A stretch of DNA of 64,000 bases from Bradysia coprophila. Its lineage: Eukaryota > Arthropoda > Insecta > Diptera > Sciaridae. How positions within the stretch are numbered: the stretch's first letter is position 1; each line of letters starts with the position of its first letter. Below are positions 47,701 to 59,949 of this stretch, one piece after another. The stretch lies in NCBI RefSeq assembly GCF_014529535.1, contig NW_023503584.1, forward strand, positions 2,515,005 to 2,579,004. The letters run 5' to 3'. Position numbers and translations under genes: made by a program. The notes under the pieces are model-generated. The model worked only from the letters and a program-made list of their open reading frames with translations. It was not told where the DNA came from and searched no databases.

Positions 47701-50000
47701 AATAGTTATCATAATTGTTGCGCATATTATTAACCCGCATAACTGTTGTATGAAAATACCTACTAGTTCGTGTTTCCTATCAACTAGATCTTACAGACTA
47801 TAAAATATCTTATAGTAAGCAGACTGTGACATATTTTCTAGTGTTTCATTCAATGATGTGCAAACAAAGCTGATTATATCTCCAAAAGAAAGGAGCAAGT
47901 TTTAAATGCTATCATGAGTTTGCTTCTTCCCCCAGTAAACCATCACATATCGCTAAATCTGTTAGTGATGCGAGCGTGTTAATCCCGTGTACTATAACTG
48001 TTAAAATATTTTCCAATTAAAGCTACAATTAAAACCTTAAATTACACATTCCAGAATGTAAAGGAAACAAGATCGGTAACTTTCATCCGAATTAAAGCTT
48101 TTCCTTTCGTTATTGTCCTTTTTTGGCTTTGGCTGATTTGATGTGATAAAGATATTCAGTTGAAATTGGTTCTTATGAGTTAAAAAAGATCAGCCGATAA
48201 ATGTGAGAGGCGTATCTTTCTGCAGAGTGTTCAAAACGGTTTCGCAAAGACATAAAAAGAATGTTAATTTTTGTATAGATATAGAAGCTCTAAGCATAAT
48301 AATAGAAAATAATTAGAGCAATAAGTCTTGACAGTGTACCGTGTAATTTCGTATTTTTAATATATTTTAAGATCATGCCATTCGTGTAAAACTACTTTGT
48401 ATTCTTTGTGTATGTCCAAGTTCAGTTCACCTTACAAAGGATTTGTTAATATTGCTTGTAGATGTAGACCTAAACCAACAAAGAACGACAAGAACTTTCA
48501 AAGATTCGAATAATAATCCACTTCTGTCTTTATTTTTAAAGGGAGCAATGTTAAAGTCAAAATATTTGTGCTTTGTCGCTTTCATTACGACATTCGTTGA
48601 ATTCCACGGGTCAAACACCAAAGGCTTGATTTTTAGATCTAGAAAATGCGGCTTATGATAATTTCTCTAAACTGCTTAATTTTTTCGGAGCTGGTCAAAC
48701 GACTAACAACCAAATGTATTTCCTGTTGAAAGCTAACACATTCGTGGTCGGATTTGCGGCCGTACATTTTTGAAAAAGGATTCTGATAGAAAGATATCAT
48801 CAAAAATGAAATATGAGGCACAAAAATGTAGGCTACAATTCTAGCTCGGTACTTAGCCTCTTAGCCTCGGTGCGTCTTAAAAACATTATGTATTGAAAGA
48901 CACACCTTAAAACGTAGACTTTGTAACCCAAACTAATTCTAATTGTGTCTCACACTGATGAAATGAGATGAGGCGAAATAAATCATAAAAATTGCTTCAA
49001 TTACTCGAACAAATTATTTCTAATTGTCTGTGATATTATCCATACATGAGATGAAAGTCCAAGGGAATACATCCACAGAATACTGACAACTATCACTGTC
49101 TTGAGCTCCACTTCAGCCAACAGTTTTGCTTAAAATTCGCCTAAGAATTCCACTAATCTTCCAAACAATTAGAAATAGTTTCCATAATAATTTACATGGG
49201 CAAGAAAACAAACGATTCTATTTCCTATTGACATTCTTCGGCATTTTATGTTAAATCTACTCTTATCACATCATGTCACAAAACTCTTACAACCTTGCTG
49301 ACAAGTTCTCTGTTCGTCATATTTCCTCGAAATTAAAACCTTAATTTCAGATTCAACACCATCATTTTCCAGAGACTCATGATGTTATCGATTTGTTATC
49401 GATAATTTTCAAAACAATTTTCTCATCGAAAGAAAACATATTAAAATCGGGTATAGCAATCTTTTTCTTCCAATAAAAATGGCAGTTCAAACCCCACCAA
49501 CCAATTCATTTTACAAAAGTATTTCTAACATAATTCACTAAGAACGCATACCTTTAGAACTATTTTTCGGAAAATGTTTTCCTATTTTCTCCTAAGCTTT
49601 CCCACCTTTGTTACGCGCTTCTCACGTTCTTTAATTTATCGATCAATTAAACACGAATTGACGATGATATAGTTTGCCTGAATTTCCGAGCGGTTGAATT
49701 TAGTACACATACAAAACACAAATTTTTCTCTTTTAAAACACAAAGGATCAACGAAACAATTGTAAGTTTTCTTTTGTTCTAAGTTATCTTTTCATATAAT
49801 TGAAATTGGACACTGATGAATTATTTCAATCTTAGTATTTAGTCAGAGAATTTTTATAGAAAATTTAGGGTTTTACGACATTTCGAACACACAACGAACT
49901 AGTAGAAATCACGGCGACGCGAAAGACAAGACAGCTACTGGATCGTTCCAGCGGTGCTATTTATACGTTTTCAGGAGCGATTCTTTGCATATTAATGAGG
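44746..50000. other. Intergenic DNA, nothing recognised
   Basis: AT-rich throughout. Several plus-strand frames of 60-90 codons (for example 46012-46278 and 47534-47803) have no family resemblance, and I do not call them genes. It may be intergenic or part of a very long intron of a gene outside the window. Confidence 0.4.
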
Positions 50001-50009
50001 AGGGAGTTA

Positions 50010-50368
50010 TAGATAAAATCCAGATCGTATATGCTCGATCTTTATGGGGAATTGAACTAAAACCGTTATAAGAGCGAGGTCACAAACATGTGTAGGTTCA
50101 ATTTTGCGTGAGGGGTTTGATATGCGAGTATAGATCGGATATGTTCGATATCTATGCTCGTGTTTTTGGGTAATAGAAGAGAACCGTTATATGTGCGAGG
50201 GCACATACATGTGTAAGTTCAATTATGCGTGTGGGGTTTGATATGCGAGTGTAGATCAGATATGTTTGATCTTTATGCTCACGTAAATCAAACCGCTATA
50301 TGCGCTAGGTCACATGTATGCATGCATAAGTACAATTAAGAGTGTGAGGTTTGGAATGCGTCTAGGTT
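50010..50368. repeat. Tandem repeat, unit about 120 bp, three copies
   Basis: Each unit has a tagatc.gatatg.tcgat.t.tatg start, a ccgttata.g.gcgag/tagg middle with gtcaca and catgtgta, and a .ggggtttgatatgcgagt end. Blocks ending at about 50130, 50251 and 50362 mark the copies. The third copy is the most diverged. Confidence 0.75.
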
Positions 50369-50690
50369 TTTTTTTAATGTGTTTAATGTGACAAATCTAT
50401 GAGATTTTTCGTGAAGAAAAGTCGTAAATTCATATTTTTATGGGCTCTTTTTGTCAGGCGAAGATATACTCTTACGAGGTTTGAGAAATGCCTCTATGAC
50501 ACTTTTTAATTGCCTGATATACATAAATTAATATGTTTATTCTGACACATTAAGCATTGTAGATCTATCTACGAGATCGTTTTTTGAAACGAATTCTTTG
50601 TTTATATGTATCTAGATTGAAACGAGACTGTAATTAAGTGAATTAATATTAATATTTTTCGATTGATTCATTCTCGGCAGAGTAAAATAA

Positions 50691-50857
50691 ACCAGGCAGG
50701 AGCGGTTCATTTTCGAAACGTCACATAAGGGACCTAATACACTGTATGAAAATGAACTCAAACGAACACTGACATAAATTGAAAAATTTTATTTGCAAAA
50801 AATATAGGGCTACTAGATTATTCAGGTCTCTAGTCAAACCAGCGCTCCTGCCTGGTT
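50691..50857. mobile_element. Small MITE with perfect 15-bp terminal repeats
   Basis: aaccaggcaggagcg at 50691-50705 is exactly inverted at 50843-50857. Total length is 167 bp, non-coding interior. No clear target-site duplication. Confidence 0.75.
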
Positions 50858-51092
50858 AACTTTACGCTGTCGTGATTCATTTAATTTAGGTAGTGAGGTT
50901 TTCACTACTGTACACCTTTTTCCAATAATTTAAAAATTTTCTCACATTTTCCAAAAATATTTTTCGGTAAAGTAGGAAAAATTTTGAAAATGGGAAAACA
51001 TTACATAAAAATAGCCGCTGACATTTCAAACATTTCGAAAAGATAAAATTTCTTTGTATTTTTTTGTTCAATAAACAATTAGTTATTTATAC

Positions 51093-51211
51093 AACCGAGT
51101 GATAAATGTTTTTTTAGGCAGAAGATGTGTAGATTCTAGATTGTCACTCAAGACCCTAGGCCGAGTGTAACAATATACATCGTGTGCCTAAAAAAGCATT
51201 TATCATCGAGT
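51093..51211. repeat. Palindromic element
   Basis: cgagtgataaatgttttttt followed by aggca is inverted at the right end (tgcctaaaaaagcatttatc, then atcg). The inner part has gtgtagattc and near-inverted partners. About 119 bp. Confidence 0.7.
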
Positions 51212-51544
51212 TCTATACAACGCTTTTCGCAATAAAGGCAACAGAAAGTCCTACTTTTCGTCACTTGTTGCGAAATAGTATTTTGTGCCACCGAGAATTG
51301 AAATACGACGGATTTCAATATCGATAACTAGATTGAAATGTCCAAAATTACAACACCCGTTTTCATGGCTTATTACAACACTCAAACCAGTGTTGAAATG
51401 AAATTCGTATGAGTTATTACAGCATTCGTTTTAAAAAAATGCAAAGCAACGTGATCGATCAAATTCGAAGAGTGATTGTTTACAATGAAAATTCTGAATT
51501 TTTGTGCATTTGTCTATTTCAATTCTCGGTTGGCACAAAGCATG

Positions 51545-51676
51545 ATGTGTTACACGTATTGTAATGAGATTTTTTCAGCACACGACCCAATTTTCCTTAC
51601 TCGCTCCGCTCGTAAGGAAAACTTGGGTCTAGTGCTGAAAAAATCAACATTACAATACTTGTAACACAACATACTA
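51545..51676. repeat. Palindrome with mini-hairpin apex (loop GGA)
   Basis: gtgttacacgtattgtaat at the left is inverted near 51637-51668, and ttttccttac and gtaaggaaaa flank the centre. The apex on the minus strand reads gcggagc (51603-51609), a three-base loop closed by GC/GC. Confidence 0.75.
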
Positions 51677-51801
51677 TTACATGACTAGGGATAAAATGAT
51701 GAAAAGTAGTTTTTGTGTGAATTTTATTGATCCAAGGCGCAGCCGAGGTCAATAAGCACACGAAAACTAGACTTTTCATTTTTATACTGAGTTATGTAAT
51801 G
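51668..51801. repeat. Palindrome with mini-hairpin apex (loop GCA)
   Basis: ttacatgactagggataaaa at the left and its partner ending gttatgtaatgg at the right are inverted, as are atgaaaagtagt and its partner. The apex is ggcgcagcc at 51736-51744. Confidence 0.75.
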
Positions 51802-53657
51802 GATTTTACATGCTGAGGGCGTCGAAAGTAGTGCTTGAAATATGAAAAGTACGGTTTTCGACGCATGTAGCATGTAAAAGTCGTTTTCTCACCTCAGCTA
51901 AAACTTCGGGAACCTATGTTGTGAAAAATGTTGCGTGGACTTCGGGGAAAAAAGTTGAAAATTTCATTTCCTTGGATAATAACCTGCTCAAAAATAAATT
52001 TACAATTTTTTTCCCTCGCTGTATTGACTATTACTAACCATTACTATGATTATGAGTATTACTAGGCATAAAAACATGAAAAGTAGAGTTTTCGTGTGAA
52101 CACGTAAATAACCATTACAGTCTCAATTTTGCCCACTAAAAAACCCAGTCTAAATAAAAAGCTTTAACAAATAAACTGAGAGCTCTGCAAAGAATGTTCA
52201 GTTTAACATTAATTAGAGTATTTAAACTCGAAGGAAATATTCCAAAAAGTTGATGTTCAAAAAAACTGTTAATGCACTTGCAGCTATTGTTTAAATGAAC
52301 ACCATTTTCACTTATCCCACACAAATGATCGCCTTATTAAATAGAATTTTCGCAGAATTTTCATAGAATTTGTACTGTTGATAAGAGCTTGTTGATATGC
52401 TAATTTCATTGCAACGAACAACTTTTACTCTTGTAGTTACATGTACCTTCAAATAAATAATTTAATTTTAAATATTCGAAATTATTAAATGCGCTACATC
52501 CATTAGAGCGAAAGGCGAACATACTTTTACTTTGCTATTTTCGGTACATTATTCACATGCATTAAAAAGTTCCTTAGCTGATTCGGTACACGGGGAATTT
52601 TTTCTTTCGCATATTTAAGCAAACATATGAATTCATATCTCTGAAAATAATTTAAATGTTTTGTGGAACATTTCATGCTCGGCAGTAACTATAAGCTTTT
52701 CCTCAAAGATGCATTTGTCGTTGTTATACATACATACAAACAAATGACACACTAAAAGCATATTTTCCTTATTATGTACTCTAAAGCACACATACGTGGG
52801 TTCGTGCATAATTTAATTATGGTTTTAATTGAACCAATAAGTTGCAATTTAGAATTGTGTGTTGTGTGTATAATGCATTCGGTTAACTCTCAAGGCAGTT
52901 TTTGAAATAAGTCAGACACTTTTGTCTGCTGGAGAATAGAGCGGTTGCAATGATAACAAGAGCTAAGATATTCGAAGAATGATTTAGGAACCGTATAAGT
53001 TGGCAACGGTACATAGTTTTGATCTACGCAAATTACTGTGCTGCCATTTCAACTATTTCGAAGCAGAACATGATTCTAAACAAAGCAAATTCTGCTGCAT
53101 GTATCTAAAATACCCACTGAACCCTATTCTGTCATCCGCTTATGAAAACTTGATTTACACAGTTTTGCAACAGCTATTGGTTTGATCAATTCGTGAAGTG
53201 AACGAATGAATAAAAAATGATCCGAAAAATACAACGCTTCCTAATATGAGAATGTAACGATTTAACGCTGCATAAGATGTACCTTCGGACGTTCTACTCT
53301 AGAACAGTATAGAATCTCAAATAAATAGCTAAATCCAGAGAGGGCCGTGTCACATTAGCGAATTATAAGAAAAATGAAGCCTCGGTCGTACCGGCATAAC
53401 GTTATACTTACAATTAATTTTTTTGTTCACTGACGTAACTTTACAAAAGCCTATAACGTTACCATCAGAACCAAAAATTACGATTTTTATACATTGAGTT
53501 GCGACGTTATAAAGATGGTACCATAGAGATGTTTGTAACTTACGAATTGTAACGAAAAGACAGAGAACACTAATATAACAATAACGTTACAACTCAGACT
53601 TGATTTCCACTTAAATTGAGGCAAAATGAAGTGGTTTTGTAAGTGGAAATTAAGCAC
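51802..53657. other. Intergenic DNA with repeat relics
   Basis: The stretch 51890-52020 (ttttctcacctcagctaaaa, gttgtgaaaaatgttg) belongs to a repeat family seen again near 55550, 55750 and 61850. No gene recognised. Confidence 0.4.
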
Positions 53658-53912
53658 TTAGGAAGGCTTTTTGAAACTTATAAAAACTTCAATTGGCATC
53701 TTAATTGTTACACATGAAAAGTGATAATATAATCGAACCCTTTGTTTTTGACGGCTTTCAATTCTGGATATTTTCTCGTATAGTTCTGCTGACTCTCTAC
53801 CTCTCTGATTTGTCTCCATTAAATTGTTTCGAATAATATTTTGGAGAGACTTAGATCTCAATTCAGTCGGCAAAGTCACGTCAATTAAATTTCCATTGAG
53901 ACTAGAATCAAC
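53658..53912 (-). CDS. Possible orphan coding exon, unknown protein
   Basis: Minus-strand frame whose first 60 residues look like real protein: LPTELRSKSLQNIIRNNLME, then RESAELYEKISRIESRQKQR, rich in charged helix-forming residues. A good acceptor (ttgtttgtcag) precedes it at about 53913. The downstream part (after about 53740) is less protein-like. A donor near there is weak. It could be an exon of a gene with long introns, or a relic. I do not recognise the family. Confidence 0.3.
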   Translation of the reverse strand, partial: VDSSLNGNLIDVTLPTELRSKSLQNIIRNNLMETNQRGRESAELYEKISRIESRQKQRVRLYYHFSCVTIKMPIEVFISFKKPS

Positions 53913-53918
53913 TGACAA

Positions 53919-55390
53919 ACAATGTACATAAAAGGCCTACAATAACGACAACGACTCGATTTTAATTGAAGCCTTTTGTGTTATGGCTTTTGTCCGAATC
54001 CTTAGAGACCACGTTTTTATCTCAGAAAGTGACCATCTTCTCACCTGTGGTGTTATAAAAATTGTTGTAGTTCTTTCACATTTTTCCTATCTGAAGCTTT
54101 ATACTTCGTTATACCTACATATAATATACAATTGGCTGCTCATTTACTTTTTGTTTAATTGTGTCTCTACATACTGTTGGTGGTGGTGGTCGAGCAAGAA
54201 TAGTCTCACATAAGGTGATAATTGCTACAGAATGCTATGAATAATTAATTAATTAATTTTTGTTGCACGAAGTCTGGATATAACGGGAGAAGGTGTAATG
54301 CATAAAGAATGCACCAACGACCACCGCTTTAAAGCGATCATTAATGGATTGTTAAAGTTCAAAGTTAACTTCACGAGAGTGTGAAGAAGGTCACAATCAA
54401 TAATTATTCAATTCATTCATTCACCTCATACGCTATACAATTTACGCTACAGATCCATTTCTGGTCGTTTTTCACCCTTCAATAATGGAAACGATGTTCC
54501 GAAGTTAGACAATTTTCCAATTTTCGTTGTTCATGGTATATAGAAAAACCATAACTTTGAAATAAAAATAATTTCAATTTTATTTCCGAAAAAAGAGCAA
54601 GTCACTCTTATTTCCTGTTTGTATTTTTTTGTCCTTTTTGTTTGATACATCAATACGCTGTCTCTCCGTCTAAGATGCACAAAAGAAATTGTAGAACATT
54701 ATTCATATATTATGCGACATGTGCTCACAATTTTTTATTGTTTTTCCGCCAATCGTATATCAGTCCTTCGTTTATATGATTTTTCTAGCATATAATAGAC
54801 GACTCTTTAAAGCCAATTAGGGACAAACAACTTTAAGCATTTGCAAGTAAGCCTGCAATCACAGGCAGGAAACATATAAAAAAATAAAGGATTGTATTAG
54901 GTCAGTACAAACATCGAGCCCGTGGTCGGAGAAAAGTGGTCGGAGACACATCAAATGACTGAACTTACAGATGAAATATGAACCTTCGACAGACGACGAT
55001 ATTATGCAAAGGGTGGTATTATGTTTTGCACAGCCCACGATTTATCACATCTGAAATTCACTGATCACTTTCCGCTTTGATTAAAATTAAGCACAGCACT
55101 GCTTCTAGCATGAACAAAGAAAACATTCGCAGGCTACGGCTTAGGAAGCTCTTTTCAATTTAGTTCCATCGTTAAGTTCAATCGATTTATGACAAGCCGA
55201 AAACGAACGATAGCATCCACAGAGCCATAACCTCAACGCTTTTACGAACAATTTGTCTTCAAAAAATTTTTGGGTATCGTTCTATGAATGACGCATTGAC
55301 AGTTCAAATAACCTTGGAACAGATCTGTAAAGCCTCAAAATTTGGCACCTGGCAATTCAGTGTACATGCTAGGAGCAGTGCTGTGAATTC
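53919..55390. other. Intergenic DNA with a decayed MITE near 55210-55335
   Basis: Near 55210-55335, catccacagag and aaccttggaacagatctgt match the family at 34897-35237 in diverged form. No gene recognised. Confidence 0.4.
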
Positions 55391-57203
55391 AGTTATTTGC
55401 TGCTCAAAATTTTATTTTGTAGACGAAACCCAATATTATCCGTAATAGTTGTTTGTTCACAGAAGAAAAATGTGTGGAGTTGCTTTCAAGGATGTTTCCA
55501 TCGAAGAGTTTCACCAAGGGAGGCACATGATTTTTCACATCTTAGGCGAGAAAATAGGTATTTTCTCCCTTCCGCTGAAACTTTGGAGGCCTTTGTTGCG
55601 AAAAACGTTGTGTTTACCTCGGAAAAAAATTGGAAATTTCACTTTCTCATGTGACAACACCACCGAAACTTTCCAACCTTTTTTCCCCTAGTTGAACAAA
55701 TAACTATTTTGCAACCGATCGACCCCAAGCTTCATCTGCTGTAGAAAGTGGAAATTTTCTCACCTCTGTGCTGTGAAAAATAATTTGTATATTTAGGTGA
55801 CCAAGTATACAGCACGATTTGAGGAATTCCGCGCAATGGTAATTTTAGTGTAATATGAGAAACTGTGTACAATAATACTTCAATCACTTCAGGAATTCTA
55901 ATTTTGGACAGAAAATGCTTGAGATTTTAAAAAATTGGGTTGTTGTAATGTTGATGTTATTACATTTTCTTGTCATCCAAATGCACTTGAATATTTAAAT
56001 GCAGAAAGAAGACACGTCGCATTTGCAAATTATAAAAAAGAAAAAATTTGCTACACGATTTTTGGTTTCAATGATTATAAGTGAAAATATGAAGTACTTT
56101 TGCCAACAGAAACCAGAATTTTATTTTTTCTTATAATTCACTTATGCGACATGGCTCCCTTCTGCATTTAATTATTCACTTGCTTTTCGTTGCTTTTTGC
56201 GATTCTCTACAATAACAGCACTAGATACAGTTCACTTGTTTGAAGTATTTTCATTATTTGATACAAAATCTTCTACTTCAATGATTTTAACAAACATTTT
56301 CCATGAACACTAACCGGATTCCGGTTACCGGAACACATCGCTTTATTGATTTATTAATAGAAATCTTGTCAATAACAGATATTTAGCCGTTCTTAAAAGA
56401 GAATTCAGGTGATTTGTGAATGTGATACTCCAACAAAAAACTGTTACCGTTGTTGTTGAAGTTCAATAAAAATTTGTAATTGATCTCAGAATTGTGGACA
56501 TGTTTACAGTTTACAGTCTGAACCGTAGAACCATGGCAATATTGCAATCAATAATTTTTTAGATAAATTTTTTGCACGCACTTTACTTACTACAGACGGG
56601 CTATGTCATGTTAGATCTAATCAGCGTAATTAATCTGTCGAAAGAACCGCAAATCCTCCGGTGTCTGCGATATTTAACCTGAGCTCAGACTTTGAACAAG
56701 AGAAGAATGCATCAAAGCCTTAAAAAAAATCGCGAAAATCTCAATTCCACCACCATTCTCTATGCTTCATGCTTAAAAATATTTGTTTAATGATTTCCGA
56801 TCAGCTAAAAACCGAAAATCCTAGACAATTCGTTTGAAATTTTTGTTTCTATTAACTTTTCCACTTGCATAATACGCTCGAAAGTCAATCGTTAAAAGAG
56901 ATTATTGGTTAAAAAAAAGGTTTTTTTCTTGCGAAAAACTCTGCCAAAATCAATTACAAATTGGAATATGATTGAGGTTGATATTAGCTTGCGGTATAAT
57001 ATATTCGGCATAAATTACTCGTGACATTTTTCATTTGATTGGGAATATCAAAGGAACGAATATATAGCGACTGCACGCATATATAATCGCAGTCGCACCG
57101 TTTATTATCGAAATTATCGTCAAATGTGCACTTGTTCTCTGAAATATGTGAGTGGACCAATTGAACGGAGTATGTGTGAAAGTAAAGTATGATTGTCCTT
57201 TAA
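55391..57203. other. Intergenic DNA with repeat-family relics
   Basis: 55540-55800 contains copies of the repeat family with gagaaaataggtattttctc, gttgtgtttacctcgg and gaacaaataactatttt. Overlapping open frames here are repeat artefacts. No gene recognised up to 57.2 kb. Confidence 0.45.
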
Positions 57204-57365
57204 CTGTGGATTTACATAGCAACGTAAAAGTGACAGATGCAAAAATTTTCTCATACGGCAACTCGAAATTTCATTCATAATTTTAATTTTATGAATGAAA
57301 TTTCGGGTTGCAGTATTTAAAAAACATTGCATCTGTCACTTTTACGTTGCTATGTAAATCCACGG
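57204..57365 (+). mobile_element. Tourist/Harbinger-like MITE, TAA target duplication
   Basis: A 162-bp near-palindrome. The terminal repeat ctgtggatttacatagcaac continues gtaaaagtgacagatgca. The centre has aatttcattcataa and its inverse. The trinucleotide taa flanks both sides (57201-57203, 57366-57368), fitting the TWA duplications of PIF/Harbinger elements. Confidence 0.88.
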
Positions 57366-57475
57366 TAAGTGAAATCAATAATCATTAAGCGGTAAAATTA
57401 CCGCAGTTTTTGAGTGTCGTTCTCTTAGTATTTGAATAGGATAAGAGGACCTTTTAGAATTTTTGTGGCTATTTA

Positions 57476-57637
57476 CTGTGGATTTACATAGCAACGTAAA
57501 AGTGACAGATGCAATGTTTTTTAAATACTGCAACCCGAAATTTCATTCATAAAATTAAAATTATGAATGAAATTTCGAGTTGCCGTATGAGAAAATTTTT
57601 GCATCTGTCACTTTTACGTTGCTATGTAAATCCACAG
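57476..57637 (-). mobile_element. Tourist/Harbinger-like MITE, second copy in inverted orientation, TTA duplication
   Basis: Same 162-bp element as 57204-57365, reversed, nearly identical. Flanked by tta on both sides (57473-57475, 57638-57640). The two copies lie 110 bp apart. Confidence 0.88.
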
Positions 57638-57881
57638 TTACTCGATTTATTGTTGTTAAAGGCTATTGTAATAATTAACGAGATGGAGAGACTATAAACA
57701 TTCTGTAATGTTTTAATGATTATTAGTGCCCGACTGAGTCGACTCTATTTAATTCAGAATTTAATATTCGTTTAGTTATTGGGTTAGCCTTGTACAAACG
57801 GTATGCGGTATCAGGATGTAACTATTAAATATGTAACTTTCTCTGTTTATTGAATATACCCTATAGTAGATGACAAAATAG

Positions 57882-58013
57882 TTATTTATCTACCAAGGTA
57901 GGTATGAAGGTATTTTTTCGCACTAGATGTCGATTGTCGATCCGAGGCGAAGCCGAGGTCGACAAGACGGCGTGTGCGAAAAAATACCGGCATACCTACC
58001 GTGGTAGATACAA
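57882..58013. repeat. Palindrome with mini-hairpin apex (loop GAA)
   Basis: atctaccaaggtaggtatga and its partner near 57990-58010 are inverted, as are ggtattttttcgcac and gtgcgaaaaaatacc. The apex is ggcgaagcc at 57946-57954, containing the heptamer gcgaagc. It may belong to a larger palindrome whose outer arms (cgcaatttcgggccataatc at 58020 and its inverse ending near 58490) enclose a tRNA-derived insertion. Confidence 0.8.
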
Positions 58014-58231
58014 CGTTTTTCGCAATTTCGGGCCATAATCACCTTTCCAATGCAAAATATTATCAAAATTTCTACCAAACATTCACATGCAAACATGAAT
58101 TCATTTGAACGATCAAGCAACCTGCACTATATACACATTGCAATGTGATGTATAGAGACGCGCTAAATAAAATCAAGTAGTCAATGCTTAGTAAGTACGC
58201 TTCAACAATACGTTCTGTATAATTGTGTGAC

Positions 58232-58335
58232 TCTGTAGCCGAATGGCTATGGTCGTTGCTTGGTGTTTGGAATAATTTTGGTGTTGGATGTTCAAATCCT
58301 GGTCTGTGCAAAGTTTTTATTTATAAAATTTAGTC
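58232..58335 (+). mobile_element. tRNA-derived SINE-like fragment
   Basis: An A-box-like gtagccgaatggctatgg and a B-box-like gttcaaatcc sit at tRNA-like spacing. They are followed by an AT-rich tail (aaagtttttatttataaaat), like the tail next to the tRNA-like piece at 6.1 kb. No closing acceptor stem was seen, so it is not called as a tRNA. Confidence 0.5.
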
Positions 58336-58494
58336 TTTCTTAAAGGTACTGAGCTATGTAGCGTGCAAAAAAAATGTGAAAAAGCCCGAGTGCGAAAAAA
58401 TAATCAAAAACGCACTGTGAAATAAATACCTTCAAAACGACATTAAATGGATGCATGGAAAGGTGATGATTATGGACCGGAATTGCGAAAAATT

Positions 58495-58690
58495 CTTTTT
58501 CATACCTAGGACCCGAAAAGTCCGACTTCGTCGAACTTTTTCTCCGTCCAATATGAAAAATACTATTCGTACCACAGACTAAAAGTCTTTTTTAGCGTAT
58601 TCGATTCCAGACCTCGCCTTTGGCTCTGTCTGGAAACTTCTCACACGCTAAAAAAGACTTTTAATCTTAGGTACGAAATGTACTATTCTG
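58495..58690. repeat. Palindrome with mini-hairpin apex (loop TTT/AAA)
   Basis: cgtaccacagactaaaagtc (58569-58588) with ttttttagcgta following is inverted by tacgctaaaaaa-like and gacttttaatcttaggtacg sequence to the right. The apex is gcctttggc at 58616-58624. Confidence 0.75.
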
Positions 58691-58821
58691 TGCCTTAGAA
58701 CCATAATTCGACGTATTTCGTCCCTGCACCTACGATCGAAAAGTGATTGCTAAGAAAAGCTGAAATTGTTGTAATGTTTTGTTTTTCGTCTCATTTTGAT
58801 CCTTACGGCACAGAAAACGTA

Positions 58822-58936
58822 GTTCGTGACTCGTGACGAAAGCAGAATTTTTTCAGGACACGTCTTAAACTTGTCCTACTCGGCTTTGCCTCGTTAGGAC
58901 TAGTCCTGAAAAATTCTACTTTTCGTCACTTGTGAC
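58822..58936. repeat. Palindrome with mini-hairpin apex (loop TTT/AAA)
   Basis: gtgacgaaagcagaattttt, then tcaggac and gtccta, are inverted by tcctgaaaaattctactttt and cgtcac. The apex is ggctttgcc at 58882-58890. Confidence 0.8.
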
Positions 58937-59739
58937 GAAAAATACTATTACTTAGGAGCCATTCACATAATACGCACACTTCTATCATGGGGGCTATTCG
59001 CCATTTTTTGTGTGGCACTTCATAAATGGGCTCTTTATTAGTTTCATCCATTATATATTTTTAGCCGTTTTTGTCGATGACTAGTCGTTTCTAAAACGTA
59101 AAATTTTTGTCCAATTCGTTGACAGTCAATCAGAATTTTATCGATGAAACTTTCTACCGGGTACTTCAGATTACATTTAACTTTGTATTCTTTGACTTCA
59201 TTAGTTTGAACATAAATGTTGCTATTAAAAGAAGAGATATGTGAAGTGTATGTGATAGCTGTAATTAAGTTATTGAGTTAGAGAAATAAGGTGTAGCTTT
59301 TATAGTATTCGAGAGAATTAGGGTTTTCCATAACTCTGCCATGTTAACCAAAAACATCGCATGTCTTCTCGCATTAGCTTTTAAGAACTTTCGAAAGCTT
59401 CTGTGAGCTTTGAGCTTCTTATAGATTCCATTCAAAAAGTGGAACATTCCATTAGAATTCAAAAGAAGTTCGAAGCTAAAAAAAAATTCGAAAGCTTTTA
59501 AAAGCTAATGCGAAAAGACATGCGATGTTTCTGCTTAATACGGCAGAACTTCCAATTTACATGCCTGAACTACATAAGAGAAAAAATTTCTTCCTACAAA
59601 TTTAGATCTATAAACTTAAAACTCAATTTTAACCAATTCGGATACATACGATCCGCGGAGTAGCAGTTGAGCAGCTCAAAGCACAATTGTAAAACTCAAC
59701 GACGAGACAGCGAGTGTTTTATTTAATTTTGTCAGTCGA

Positions 59740-59949
59740 TTGTTTTCAAAACAACGAGCTCCTTTAAATATTCGTATTACAAAGGTTGTACGAAGGTTGA
59801 GACTTGTGGGATGGGATGGTTATATTCAAAAAATGAGTGAGGAGGACGATCGGTTGAAAAGTGGTATTGATGGCCTATATTTTGCCGAACAAAAAACAAA
59901 TGCAATTTTTCTGGCATATTTTAATTACAATTGTAGGATGAAGCATTGA
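59740..59949 (+). pseudogene. Possible relic of a non-LTR retrotransposon ORF2 C-terminus
   Basis: The frame includes VVRRLRLVGWDGYIQKMSEE, resembling the RRLRWxGHVxRM block near the end of reverse-transcriptase ORFs of many insect LINE-like elements, with several mismatches. It has no ATG at its start and no upstream reverse-transcriptase frame. If correct it is a short dead fragment. Confidence 0.35.

Noticed and set aside
55397-55691. Two overlapping frames of about 80 codons
   Set aside because: They overlap a dispersed repeat family and lack protein-like composition.
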